Positions 17,891 to 26,759 of a stretch of 64,000 nt of DNA are shown here, in pieces (position 1 is the first letter of the stretch; every line of letters begins with the position of its first letter). The translations under genes and the position numbers were made by a program. The DNA comes from Bacillota bacterium (GTDB lineage Bacteria; Bacillota; Clostridia; Lachnospirales; Lachnospiraceae). The notes under the pieces are model-generated. The model did not search any database. It saw only the letters and a list, made by a program, of their open reading frames with translations, and had not been told where the DNA came from. The stretch spans positions 531,981-595,980 of the forward strand of contig JAEWMB010000020.1 in assembly GCA_023457255.1 (NCBI GenBank). Reading direction: 5' to 3'.

Positions 17891-19225
17891 TTATTGTTGG
17901 ATTATCTCGAGCATATTTTCAATGAAAGTGCCATATCCCATCGAAGCATCACGAATAAAAACATGGGTAACGGCTCCTACTAATTTCCCATTTTGTATTA
18001 TCGGACTTCCACTCATTCCTTGTACAATTCCTCCAGTTAATTCTTTTAAACGTTCATCTGTAATTTTTATTACCAATCCCTTACTATGAGATTTATTTCC
18101 AAAATCGATACTTTCAATAGATATCTTATATTCCTTGATCTGACCTTCTACATTACATAGGATGGTAGCATCACCGGTTCTTATCTCCTGCTTTAATGCA
18201 ATTGGAATCGGATGGTTATAAATATCATTGGAAACACGTTTGAATATATCAGAGGTATTCACCATTTGCCCAAAAATACCTTGCGGAGTATTCTTTGTAA
18301 TTGTTCCTATTCGATTTAAGGAATTCTCATGGATAACTCCACTTAATTCACCCGGCTGTCCTGATTTTCCTTTGATTATATTTACAACTTCCGCATCATA
18401 AACCCCGCCGGTTTTTACAGACATCAACAATCCGGTATCCACATCCGTGATGCCATGCCCAAGAGCACCATAATCACCGGTCGTAGTAACAAAAGTTAAC
18501 GTTCCGATTCCCTGCGTATCATCACGTATCCAAGTACCTATCTTATATTCTCCTGTTGAAGTTGCGACCGGCTGTATTTTCAAGGTTACAAGTTCTGAGT
18601 CTCTCTTTACCTTTAGAAATACAGGCTGACCATTGCACGCTTGAATAACCTGTATCAGTTCTTCTTTACTCGATAAACTTTGGTTGTTTGCTTCCATAAT
18701 ATAATCGCCTGTTTTTAGTATATTGAGTGCAGGTTCATAATTCATTCCATCCTTCGACATTACTTCTGCAGTTCCAAGCACTAAAATACCATCGGTCTCT
18801 AAAGTGATCCCAATTGTTCCTCCACAGGGAATGACTTCAACAGTATCAATAACATCAAGAGATATATTCTTTATCGAAAGCCATCCAAATAATTTTAAAC
18901 TTACCCTATAGGAGCCAGTCTTATTTGCCTGCAGTTGAAACGGTTTGTTAAGATCAATATTTATCTGTCCGGCAGGCACATTCGACTTTGTTATCTGCGA
19001 TACTGTAACATCATCACTTTCTATTTCAGCCTGTATTGGAACTTTAAGATTAAAGCTCTGCGATTTATCAACTAAGATTCTGATTTTATCTGGTATAGCT
19101 TTATTTAATATATAATAGGAAAATAAAAAGATACCTATGATATCAAGTATTAAAAATAACACCAAAAATCTTCGGTATCCTCTTTTCTTCGGATCGGCAT
19201 TTATTTCTGTGTGTGATTTATGCAT
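17891..19225 (-). CDS. spoIVB: SpoIVB serine peptidase (S55 family, SigK checkpoint signal)
   Basis: Forespore-secreted serine protease that triggers pro-SigK processing in Bacillus. The 444-aa protein has an N-terminal transmembrane/signal anchor (about 22-44), a PDZ domain (about 140-215, with GTIGITLETDGILVLG and the GDYI segment) and the SpoIVB peptidase domain. The likely catalytic residues are visible as the His in GALGHGITDVDTG near 247 and the Ser in GIVQGMSGSPIIQNGK near 409. Length is similar to the family. It is transcribed between recN and spo0A, the conserved recN-spoIVB-spo0A order. Clostridia often keep SpoIVB even though the SigK pathway differs. Confidence 0.97.
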   Translation of the reverse strand: MHKSHTEINADPKKRGYRRFLVLFLILDIIGIFLFSYYILNKAIPDKIRILVDKSQSFNLKVPIQAEIESDDVTVSQITKSNVPAGQINIDLNKPFQLQANKTGSYRVSLKLFGWLSIKNISLDVIDTVEVIPCGGTIGITLETDGILVLGTAEVMSKDGMNYEPALNILKTGDYIMEANNQSLSSKEELIQVIQACNGQPVFLKVKRDSELVTLKIQPVATSTGEYKIGTWIRDDTQGIGTLTFVTTTGDYGALGHGITDVDTGLLMSVKTGGVYDAEVVNIIKGKSGQPGELSGVIHENSLNRIGTITKNTPQGIFGQMVNTSDIFKRVSNDIYNHPIPIALKQEIRTGDATILCNVEGQIKEYKISIESIDFGNKSHSKGLVIKITDERLKELTGGIVQGMSGSPIIQNGKLVGAVTHVFIRDASMGYGTFIENMLEIIQQ

Positions 19226-19379
19226 ACTATTCTCCTGCCTTTCTCATAACATAACTTCATGCTATAACAAGTCTCCTATTCGAAACACATAAATTGTATA
19301 TAGTAATTCCTGTGTTTCTACAAGTGCATTTTGTTATATCATAAAAACCTCATGTTACTAACTTTTCGTCAGAATACAA

Positions 19380-19406
19380 AAGGATATACCGTAATAGTAT
19401 ATCCTT
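19380..19406 (-). terminator. Terminator downstream of recN
   Basis: AAGGATATAC (19380-19389) and GTATATCCTT (19397-19406) form a perfect 10-bp stem with a 7-nt loop. On the minus strand the stem is followed by TTTTGTATTC. It lies about 105 bp after the recN stop and before spoIVB, consistent with separate transcription of the two genes. Confidence 0.7.
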
Positions 19407-19511
19407 AATTCTTAATTTCTTTCTGAGATTAGTATGTGTAAATCAATTATTTTCAAACTAGGATTTTAAGTCTTTGTTGCCAATCCTCTTTTTGTAATCC
19501 ATGGCAGCAAT

Positions 19512-21197
19512 CTAACGGTACTGTTTTATATGATTCGCTAATTCCTTCATTTCTAAAGCACTGGTTAATACCGTATCCGTAATTTTAGCACCGCCAAGAA
19601 TTCTTGCCAATTCCTCAACAACTTCGTTCTCTTTTAATTGCCGTATAGTTGTATTCGTGGTAATACCATCCGTATTTTTTTCAATAATATAGTGAGTATC
19701 TGCCATAGCAGCTATTTGAGGTAAATGAGTAATACATAATATCTGATGCTCACCTGCTAATAATCCTAACTTTTCCGATACTTTTTGAGCAGTTCTACCA
19801 CTAATACCGACATCGATTTCATCAAAAATTAATGTTTGAATATCATCCTTCTTTGCCATAACAGATTTCATAGCCAACATAATTCTTGATAATTCACCAC
19901 CGGATGCGATTTTCGCCAGCGCTCTGATTGGTTCTCCTGGGTTTGTAGATATCATAAATTCTGCTTCATCTAAACCATTCACTGTGTAATTACTTAACTG
20001 TTTGATGTCAATCTCAAATTTAACATCTAAGAAATTCAAATCAATTAATGCTGATTTCATCTTTTCTGCTAAATGTAAAGAAGTTTTTTTACGAATGGAA
20101 GATAAAATTCCGCATTCTTTTCTTAACTCTTGTTCTGTTACCGATATTTTTTGTCGAAGTTCCTGCAAATATTCATCATAAGCTTCGTATTTTTTCTTTT
20201 TTGCTTCCAAATTTTTATAATAATTAAAAATCTCACCAATGCTATTTCCATACTTGGATTTTAAATGGTTAATCAAATTTAATCGATTTTCAACTTCCGA
20301 AAAACCATCTAAACTATCACTAGAGTCATTAAGATACTCTGAAACATCACGATTGAAATCATTGAGTAACCCCTCAATATCGATTAATTGAGTTAAAAAA
20401 CCATTTAATTGTAAATCATACTCTGATATTTTGCTTAAAAATTTTACGGCCCTGCTAATTAAATCCGCCGCATTATCTGTGCTATCTGAAGTCTGTTTAT
20501 AGGCTCCGGAAAGATTTTCATTAATTAAATTTGCATTGGATAATTTTTTATACTCTGCTTGTAAACTGATATCCTCCTCCATTACAAGCTTTGCTTCTTC
20601 AATTTCTTTCCTCTCATATTCCAGAAAAGAAAGTTCTCTTAAACGTTTATCCTCATCAATCTCAGCATTATCATATTCCTCTTTTAATTTCTGATAAGAA
20701 TGATATAATTTATGGACTTTTTCTTTATGTACCGCTGCTTCCTCCTTTGCAAAACGGTCAATCATCTCCAAATGCTTATGCTTATATAATAGGGATTGAT
20801 GTTCGTGCTGCCCATGGATATCGAGTAATAAGGATGCAATATCTTTTAACAATTGGGCAGTCACATTTTCTCCATTTAGTTTGCAGATGCTTCTGCCATT
20901 GGACATAATCTTTCTTGAAATTAATATTTGACCCTCTTCTTTTGGTAAATCATTCTCCTCAAGAAGGCTCAAAACTTCAGGACGATTCGTAACAAAAACT
21001 AATTCCACTAAGGCATATTCAGAATTTTTTCGAACAATGTCTTTGGTCACTTTACCGCCAAGTGCAACATTGATGGAATCAATTAAAATAGACTTACCTG
21101 CACCGGTTTCACCGGTTAATATATTCAAATGGTCCTTAAAATATACTTCAACCTCATCAATAATGGCAAAGTTCTTTACATGCAGACTCAGCAGCAT
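19512..21197 (-). CDS. recN: DNA repair protein RecN (SMC-like)
   Basis: SMC-family ATPase recruited early to double-strand breaks. The 561-aa protein has an N-terminal Walker A GETGAGKSILIDSI near residue 30, a central coiled-coil region (about 155-370, rich in Glu/Lys/Leu), and C-terminal ABC signature ASGGELSRIMLAMK near 440 and Walker B LIFDEIDVGISG near 464. Length is normal. AGGAGGGAACT gives the start at 21197. In most Firmicutes recN directly follows argR; here a 7-kb block separates them. A LexA-type box overlaps the predicted transcription start, so the gene probably belongs to the SOS regulon. Confidence 0.97.
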   Translation of the reverse strand: MLLSLHVKNFAIIDEVEVYFKDHLNILTGETGAGKSILIDSINVALGGKVTKDIVRKNSEYALVELVFVTNRPEVLSLLEENDLPKEEGQILISRKIMSNGRSICKLNGENVTAQLLKDIASLLLDIHGQHEHQSLLYKHKHLEMIDRFAKEEAAVHKEKVHKLYHSYQKLKEEYDNAEIDEDKRLRELSFLEYERKEIEEAKLVMEEDISLQAEYKKLSNANLINENLSGAYKQTSDSTDNAADLISRAVKFLSKISEYDLQLNGFLTQLIDIEGLLNDFNRDVSEYLNDSSDSLDGFSEVENRLNLINHLKSKYGNSIGEIFNYYKNLEAKKKKYEAYDEYLQELRQKISVTEQELRKECGILSSIRKKTSLHLAEKMKSALIDLNFLDVKFEIDIKQLSNYTVNGLDEAEFMISTNPGEPIRALAKIASGGELSRIMLAMKSVMAKKDDIQTLIFDEIDVGISGRTAQKVSEKLGLLAGEHQILCITHLPQIAAMADTHYIIEKNTDGITTNTTIRQLKENEVVEELARILGGAKITDTVLTSALEMKELANHIKQYR

Positions 21198-21223
21198 AGT
21201 TCCCTCCTACTTGGATAATCAAT

Positions 21224-21237
21224 CAAACGTATGTTCT
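21224..21237 (-). promoter_or_regulatory. LexA (SOS) box at recN
   Basis: Minus-strand AGAACATACGTTTG matches the Gram-positive SOS consensus GAAC-N4-GTTC at 7 of 8 defined positions and resembles the four boxes between the yneA-like gene and lexA. It overlaps the predicted +1 of the recN promoter, a position suitable for repression. Confidence 0.7.
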
Positions 21238-21246
21238 ATTTTTCTC

Positions 21247-21275
21247 ATTTTAGCACAACTTGTCTTTAAGTTCAA
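21247..21275 (-). promoter_or_regulatory. recN promoter (SigA-like)
   Basis: TTGAAC (21275-21270), a 17-bp spacer and TAAAAT (21252-21247) on the minus strand, about 50 bp upstream of the recN start. The LexA box begins ten bases downstream of the -10. Confidence 0.65.
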
Positions 21276-21411
21276 TCCCTGAATATTGATATTTTTAAAA
21301 CTGTCAGCCTGCTTTAAATTTTCCTATATTTTTGTTTTAAATCACGAAACAAACCGCTATGCCAGATCGCAATAAGAGGAAGCGGCCTTACTGGAAAACT
21401 ATATAAAGCCC

Positions 21412-21509
21412 AAAAAAGCTCTGCATCCAGTTAGAGCATAATTGATAACAATCATACCCTAAGACTTGACACAGAGCCTGTTAAACTCATACCCACCAAA
21501 ATGCAGAGC
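21412..21509 (-). terminator. Terminator region of the Big_2 protein gene with alternative pairings
   Basis: On the minus strand GCTCTGCAT (21509-21501) can pair with ATGCAGAGC (21426-21418), which is followed directly by six U (21417-21412). A competing short hairpin GCTCT/AGAGC (21437-21418) uses the same 3' arm and also ends in the U-run. Either would terminate transcripts of the large gene that stops at 21561. Confidence 0.6.
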
Positions 21510-21560
21510 AGTTTCTATATACTATTTTTTGTTAGTAAGCTGTACAGAGCCTTACCTTTC

Positions 21561-24500
21561 TTATTGACCGGAACTTCCAATCTTTACAACATTGACTTTA
21601 CATGCTAGTCTTCTGCCGTTTACAACGGCATATACTGTAGTTGTTCCAATTTTTCTGCCTGTTACCAAACCATTTTCAATGGTAGCTATGTTTTGGTTAT
21701 CAACATCCCAGCGTACCGTAAGATTGCTTGTTGTTCCTACGTCAACTCGCAGTCTTTCCGAACTGTATGTTTCTAGTTCAAGATTCGTCTTGCTTAATCC
21801 AACAACATAAACGGTAATCGTTGCCCTTCGTCCGGATTCTGTCATAACTGTTATATTTGCGGCTCCTACTTCTCTGGCAAGTATCCTGCCTGTGGATTCA
21901 TTTACACTTGCAACGACCGGGTTATCGGAACTCCAAGTATAAGAATCCGTCGAATTGTTTGGTACCATAGAGATGCGAACAGTCTTTGTCTCACCTGGAG
22001 ACATGATTACTTCTGATTCCTGTACTGTTATTCCTGTGCTTGATACTGGTGCAATAACACGTACGTAACAGATTGCCGATATGCCGCTGCTGTCATTTGC
22101 TTTCACAGTTACGATACAATTACCTGGTTCTATGCCAGTTATAACGCCATTTTTATTTACTATTGCAACTCCTTTATTGTCTGAACTATACAGTGGAGTT
22201 TTGTAGGTTGCATTGCTTGGTTTTACGGTAGCTTTCAAATTATAAGATTTGCCTTGTACTAAAGTAATGTAATTCGTATCAAGGTCGATACTGGTAACCA
22301 AGCGGCTTACTCTGACCGTACAGGACGCTTCTGCTCCTGAGCCATCCGTTGCATAACAGGTAATCGTTGCTGTTCCAAGTTTTAATCCTTTGATTTTACC
22401 ATTTTTATCAACCGATACAATCGACTTATTGCTGGTAGTCCAATGGAGTTCCTTATTGGTTGCTGTCTTTCCCTCGATTGTAGCTACCAACTGAAAGGTC
22501 TTGCCTAAGCCAAGCTTATAGTAAGTCTTATTTAACTTAATCTCTTTTACGTACTCTTCTACGGTTACAGTACAATATTCTATAAACCCTCCATCTTCAC
22601 TCTTAGCCATAATAAGAGCTACACCACCCGCAACACCGGTAACCTTACCATTCTTATCTACCTTCGCTACAGATTCGTTGGAACTACTCCATATTACATC
22701 TTGGCTAACTTTACCTTCCGGTAATACGGTAGCTTCAAGTTCCAGTACATCACCAACCCGAATCGTCTCTTCCGTACTGTTTAGCTTAATGCCGGTTGTC
22801 GGCTGTAATACAGTTACACTACAATAACCAGTGGATCCGCTTTTGGTTTTAACAAGAATGATACATTGTCCGGCACTCTTTGCTATGATCTTACCGCTTT
22901 TTGATATAGTAGCTACACTCTTATCACTGGATTCCCAAGTTAAGTTTGTTTCTGTACTATCTGCAGGAGTTAGGGTTGTTTGGAAATAATAATAATCTCC
23001 GACATTTAAGGTCAGCTTTGTGACATCTAGTTTTACTGCTGTTGCAGTTCTGCTGACATTAACGATACAAGTAGCCAGGTATCCGCCATCCACCGTCTTT
23101 AGAATAATGGTTGTACTACCTACTGCTCTTGCCGTTACTAAGCCTGTACCATCAACAGTCGCTACGGAGGTATTGGTTGATATCCAGGAAACCGAAGCAT
23201 TATGAGAATCTGCCGGTTTTACTGTATAAGTAAGACGGAAAGTTTCTCCGACATACATATCTTTCGTCTTATAATCTAAAGAAACTCCGGTAACCGCTTT
23301 TGTAACTGTTACGTTACAAGTTGCCTGCACATTCGCATTGTTAGCTGACGTAACGATAATGGCTGCATTTCCCGCTTTCTTTAACGTTACTTTACCGTTT
23401 TGATCTACCGTAAGTACGCTTTCATCAGAAGAACGCCATACAATAGGTTCATCTTTTGCCGCTAACGGCTCGATAGTTGCGAATAGTTTAAAGCTGCCAT
23501 TAGACAACGGAACCTTTACTGCAGTATCAGAAAGAGTTATTTTCTCAATCGGTTGATATACCCGAACCAAACAAGAGCCGACAACTACATTGTCTTTATT
23601 AATCGCACTTACTACTGCCACTCCTCCGCCGATACCTTGGATGGTTGCAGATAAGTTTCCCGGATCGGCAATCTTTAATACCTTCTCATCAGAGCTTACC
23701 CAATGTAACTTTATATCATTTAATTTAGGATCAATCGATGCATTAATAGTGAGATAATCACCAATACCAAGCTTTGCGGAACTTGGATTTAACGTTATCT
23801 TATTTACTGTTTGTATTACTTTAATCCTACATTGTAATTTCTTTGTGATACCATTTACAACCTGAGTTACCGTGATAACAGTATCTCCCGCTGCAATACC
23901 TTTCACCAGCCCTTCCTGATCTACCGTAGCCGCTGAGGTATTACTGGACTCCCACTTTACAGGCTCCTTACTGGAGGACGTTAATACAAGCTGTAACGTA
24001 GAACCGGTATAGATAGTTGCTGTTGTATAATTTAAACCAAGACCATCCAGTACCTTAACTTTTAAATATCTGGTTACATCACCCGGCCTATCCTTAAACG
24101 GATTGTCTACTTTGGCATTCATTGTAATTAAAACATCACCGGCATTCTTCGCCTGAACCAAACCTTTGGCATCAACAGAAACAATATTAGAATCACCCGA
24201 GTTATAAGAATACCAATTTGACGCCTGCATATTGGAATTTCCGAAAATGTCATAAGTATCTCCAACATTCATTGTGATTTCATCATGGTTAAAGTACAAT
24301 GGAACATTAACAGTAAACACTAATTTTTGAACCGTACCGTTCGTCTCTAAGTAGATATCCGTTGGTCTTGCTGTGACTACATAGGTTCCGGCTTTTACAT
24401 TTTTAAAAGACACGGTGTTACCAATCTCACTGATACTTACTTCCATTAAATCGGATTTTCCAATCGGAATCTTTTCTCCGGTAATCGTATCTTTATGAAA

Positions 24501-25436
24501 TTCCCATACCAAATTACTGGCTTTTACCGCATTGGTTTCAAGCATAAAGTTCGGACCGGTAGCGTTATACGTAAATTCACCGCTAAACGCATCTGCAGTG
24601 CCTGAAATCTTACCAGTAGGTGCTACAACAACCGGTAATTTAATAGTCTCGGATACATTATTGTATTTTGTCATAGTCTCAATGGTAATCACAGAATAAC
24701 CGGCACCGTTGGCGGTTACAACACCATTTTGATCGACTGTTACAACATCCACGTTACTGCTTTCAAAACGAAGTGACGGCGGTGTTGAAGTTGTTACCGA
24801 ATCACCTTCCGGCACATTAACATCAAAGTTGTTTGCATATTTAGGATCGTAGGCAGCGTATTTAACCTTTAGCAAATATTTCTTATAGTTACTGCTTGAC
24901 TTATCTTTTAACTGCAAGCCATATTCACTGCTCGTATTTAAAAATGTCGTTAAAAGACCAAACATACCATCTTTGGATTGACCATCCGCAAGCTTAAGCG
25001 GCACATGCACGGTACAGTCAATACGATAGTCATATCCGGCATAAGAAACAATTGCACCAAGTTGAGAATATCCAGGTCCAACCGCAATAATATCGGCATC
25101 GTATTTCCCCTTTGGAACAACCTTAATGACAGAGCTATCTGTCGTCTCTGTTACCCAGGTAACAGTTGCTGCGGTGGGTAAAGCCGCCGAGGAATGTCCA
25201 ACTGCCAAATTAAGTGTCCCGCTCTTTACTTCAATCAGCGCATTATTTGTATAATCCTGCTGACCATCTTTAAAATAAAGTATACCGGTAGGCATTGTAA
25301 CATCTGCTGCTTTCGCAGTTTCCACCATTGGGGTGATTACAACTTCTCCTTCGGTATTCATAATTGGAAATAAATTAAATACCATTACCATGCATAATAA
25401 AAAACAGGCAATTTTCCTTCTGCTTTTGAATCTCAT
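21561..25436 (-). CDS. Large secreted protein of about 12 bacterial Ig-like (Big_2) repeats
   Basis: Secreted or surface protein of unknown ligand. I place the start at 25436 (Met3 of the longer frame), because GGAGG lies seven bases upstream; this gives 1291 aa. An N-terminal signal sequence is evident: basic residues, then a hydrophobic core IACFLLCMVMVFNLF, with a plausible cleavage near residues 40-47 (TAKAAD). From about residue 190 onward the sequence is a tandem array of ~85-residue Big_2 domains, each with a core like WxSSDxSVATVDxxGxVTxxxxGxxxI. I count about 12. No LPXTG, SLH or transmembrane anchor is visible at the C-terminus (ending VVKIGSSGQ), so attachment may be non-covalent. 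It interrupts the usual recN-argR neighbourhood. Confidence 0.9.
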   Translation of the reverse strand: MRFKSRRKIACFLLCMVMVFNLFPIMNTEGEVVITPMVETAKAADVTMPTGILYFKDGQQDYTNNALIEVKSGTLNLAVGHSSAALPTAATVTWVTETTDSSVIKVVPKGKYDADIIAVGPGYSQLGAIVSYAGYDYRIDCTVHVPLKLADGQSKDGMFGLLTTFLNTSSEYGLQLKDKSSSNYKKYLLKVKYAAYDPKYANNFDVNVPEGDSVTTSTPPSLRFESSNVDVVTVDQNGVVTANGAGYSVITIETMTKYNNVSETIKLPVVVAPTGKISGTADAFSGEFTYNATGPNFMLETNAVKASNLVWEFHKDTITGEKIPIGKSDLMEVSISEIGNTVSFKNVKAGTYVVTARPTDIYLETNGTVQKLVFTVNVPLYFNHDEITMNVGDTYDIFGNSNMQASNWYSYNSGDSNIVSVDAKGLVQAKNAGDVLITMNAKVDNPFKDRPGDVTRYLKVKVLDGLGLNYTTATIYTGSTLQLVLTSSSKEPVKWESSNTSAATVDQEGLVKGIAAGDTVITVTQVVNGITKKLQCRIKVIQTVNKITLNPSSAKLGIGDYLTINASIDPKLNDIKLHWVSSDEKVLKIADPGNLSATIQGIGGGVAVVSAINKDNVVVGSCLVRVYQPIEKITLSDTAVKVPLSNGSFKLFATIEPLAAKDEPIVWRSSDESVLTVDQNGKVTLKKAGNAAIIVTSANNANVQATCNVTVTKAVTGVSLDYKTKDMYVGETFRLTYTVKPADSHNASVSWISTNTSVATVDGTGLVTARAVGSTTIILKTVDGGYLATCIVNVSRTATAVKLDVTKLTLNVGDYYYFQTTLTPADSTETNLTWESSDKSVATISKSGKIIAKSAGQCIILVKTKSGSTGYCSVTVLQPTTGIKLNSTEETIRVGDVLELEATVLPEGKVSQDVIWSSSNESVAKVDKNGKVTGVAGGVALIMAKSEDGGFIEYCTVTVEEYVKEIKLNKTYYKLGLGKTFQLVATIEGKTATNKELHWTTSNKSIVSVDKNGKIKGLKLGTATITCYATDGSGAEASCTVRVSRLVTSIDLDTNYITLVQGKSYNLKATVKPSNATYKTPLYSSDNKGVAIVNKNGVITGIEPGNCIVTVKANDSSGISAICYVRVIAPVSSTGITVQESEVIMSPGETKTVRISMVPNNSTDSYTWSSDNPVVASVNESTGRILAREVGAANITVMTESGRRATITVYVVGLSKTNLELETYSSERLRVDVGTTSNLTVRWDVDNQNIATIENGLVTGRKIGTTTVYAVVNGRRLACKVNVVKIGSSGQ

Positions 25437-25555
25437 CTTCATCCCTCCATTATATTATCCATCACCAAGAGGTAACTTATCTTAACGTACTGCTTCGCTA
25501 CCTGCTCTGCTGTTTCCTAACTATGCCTCTTTATGAACAATCTACCAAATACTTT

Positions 25556-25571
25556 TGACACTTATGTGTCA
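25556..25571. promoter_or_regulatory. Palindromic operator candidate upstream of the Big_2 gene
   Basis: TGACACTTATGTGTCA is a 16-bp palindrome with perfect 6-bp arms, about 120 bp before the start of the large Ig-like protein gene. It has the size and symmetry of a dimeric regulator site. No regulator gene is adjacent. Confidence 0.4.
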
Positions 25572-25685
25572 TTATTCGAGAAAATGGTCTATTTTAGATC
25601 AATTTACAATATTGCATACGATATCAATATAATTTCTCCATTTTCTTTCCTTAATAATAAGCATCACTCAACATTTTTCTCTTAA

Positions 25686-25898
25686 TTATATCGACATCTT
25701 TCTCTTTTTTCTTAGTTTATACTGAATTATTTTTAAGGAAATGTATAGCAATTTTGAATAAAAGGAGCTGTTATCACAAAAATGAAAATCCATACCGGAT
25801 ATCATAACATATTCTTTGTCCATCTTTATCAATTGATGCTGTAACTTTTCATCAATGGCTGAAGATATTGTACTGAAAGTCAGTTCTCCTGCAGACAT
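25686..25898 (-). CDS. Orphan small ORF, 70 aa (uncertain)
   Basis: I do not recognise this protein. It begins MSAGELTFSTISSAIDEKLQ and ends in a basic tail (KLRKKRKMSI). The frame stays open a further 13 codons upstream of the Met without another standard ATG, and the ribosome binding site is weak (TAGGAAT too close to the ATG). A strong hairpin stands 24 bp upstream. It could be a real small protein, the remnant of a longer gene, or chance. It lies in the accessory block between recN and argR, with AT-rich unannotated DNA on both sides. Confidence 0.3.
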   Translation of the reverse strand: MSAGELTFSTISSAIDEKLQHQLIKMDKEYVMISGMDFHFCDNSSFYSKLLYISLKIIQYKLRKKRKMSI

Positions 25899-25921
25899 AT
25901 TCCTAATGTCAGCTTCTTCAA

Positions 25922-25956
25922 GGTAAAGGAAACTTATTCTCTAAGATTCCTTTACC
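25922..25956. other. Strong isolated hairpin
   Basis: GGTAAAGGAA (25922-25931) pairs with TTCCTTTACC (25947-25956). The pairing extends inward through CTTA/TAAG after one mismatch, leaving a short loop. There is no U-run on either side, so it is not an obvious intrinsic terminator. It sits between two small orphan ORFs. Confidence 0.6.
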
Positions 25957-26019
25957 ATTGTATACTTTACAATATGATCTACAACAAGGGGGTATCCTCC
26001 GCCAGGCAAGGACACAGAC

Positions 26020-26048
26020 AGACCTGTCTTATTTTTATATGCAGGTCT
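26020..26048 (-). terminator. Hairpin at the stop codon of the 121-aa ORF (weak terminator)
   Basis: AGACCTG (26020-26026) and CAGGTCT (26042-26048) form a 7-bp stem that begins within the stop codon of the 121-aa ORF. The loop is AT-rich and no U-tract follows on the minus strand, so termination is uncertain. Confidence 0.35.
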
Positions 26049-26413
26049 TAGCGACCAGCTTGCGGATCATATGGAAAAAAAGAAACATCGGCTTCCTCAA
26101 TTACCACCAGTGTATAAGGTGAACCAAGGGTTTTTCGAACTTTAAATAAAACATTGCCTAATGAACTATAATATAATTCCTGATCTGGTGACTGTAATGG
26201 ATTTCGTATTGCAGTGATGACATATCCTCTTTCTCTCTGAGAACAATCCACACACGCAAGCTGACGTTCATCTATTGCTACATTTATATAAATGGATGAC
26301 TTTTGAAACTCTTCTTGTATTGCTTGATTCCAGATATCTTCGATGAATTCGATTTCAGGTACTTCTCTCCCTAAAAAGGCAATAAAAATCTCATATTTTT
26401 CAGTTGAGGTCAT
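26048..26413 (-). CDS. Hypothetical protein, 121 aa
   Basis: I do not recognise a family. The protein begins MTSTEKYEIFIAFLGREVPE and looks like a compact alpha/beta protein, with several short beta-like stretches (SIYINVAID, GYVITAI, YTLVVIEEADVSFFPY) and two Cys in ACVDCSQRER near residues 53-56. No signal peptide or membrane helix is visible. Amino-acid composition and codon use look like real coding sequence, and the open frame is long for such AT-rich DNA. It is isolated: divergent from the DUF4393 gene on one side, and followed by a small hairpin. The function cannot be inferred from context. Confidence 0.6.
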   Translation of the reverse strand: MTSTEKYEIFIAFLGREVPEIEFIEDIWNQAIQEEFQKSSIYINVAIDERQLACVDCSQRERGYVITAIRNPLQSPDQELYYSSLGNVLFKVRKTLGSPYTLVVIEEADVSFFPYDPQAGR

Positions 26414-26701
26414 AATAATTTCTCTTTTTTATTTATTATATGAACCCTTAAAGATATATGTTCTGCCTAACTTAAAGTCTCAGTATAATATCGCTTTCTG
26501 CCGCTGAACTTAAAAGGAACCTTTGAATGAGCGCCTTAGGATAGAGCACCAAATCCTGTACTTATCTAGTTATCCGATAAACACCTTCTTTACGTAATGC
26601 ACCTCCCATAGCAGAAACTTCTTCCACAGCGCGCTGCTATGTGTGATTCCAGTATTATTTTTAGTTTTACAAATATAAATTTCATAAAATCTCCTTTTCT
26701 A
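26414..26701. other. Gene-poor spacer with a possible coding remnant
   Basis: No complete gene is supported between the 121-aa ORF and the DUF4393 promoter. On the minus strand, 26562-26640 reads as a protein-like tail (AVEEVSAMGGALRKEGVYRI followed by TR and stop), with a stop just upstream and no ribosome binding site. It may be the end of a decayed gene. Confidence 0.3.
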
Positions 26702-26729
26702 TTGATAATCTTACAATTTTTGATAAAAT
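26702..26729 (+). promoter_or_regulatory. Promoter of the DUF4393 gene
   Basis: TTGATA (26702-26707), a 16-bp spacer and TAAAAT (26724-26729), followed by GAAAGG and the start codon at 26760. The leader is short, about 25 nt. Confidence 0.55.
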
Positions 26730-26759
26730 AAGAATAAAACTGAAAGGATGATGTAACAA

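Noticed and set aside
21800..25400. Large Ig-like gene as a DNA tandem repeat or CRISPR-like array
   Set aside because: Repeats are at protein level (~85 residues) with low DNA identity, one continuous frame, and no spacer-repeat pattern.
26480..26560. Possible tRNA in the spacer near 26.5 kb
   Set aside because: No T-loop GGTTCGA-type sequence, no acceptor stem and no CCA; no tRNA is supported anywhere in the window.
26562..26640. Protein-like tail on the minus strand upstream of the DUF4393 gene
   Set aside because: Only about 22 codons between stops with no start signals; mentioned as a possible remnant but not supported as a gene.
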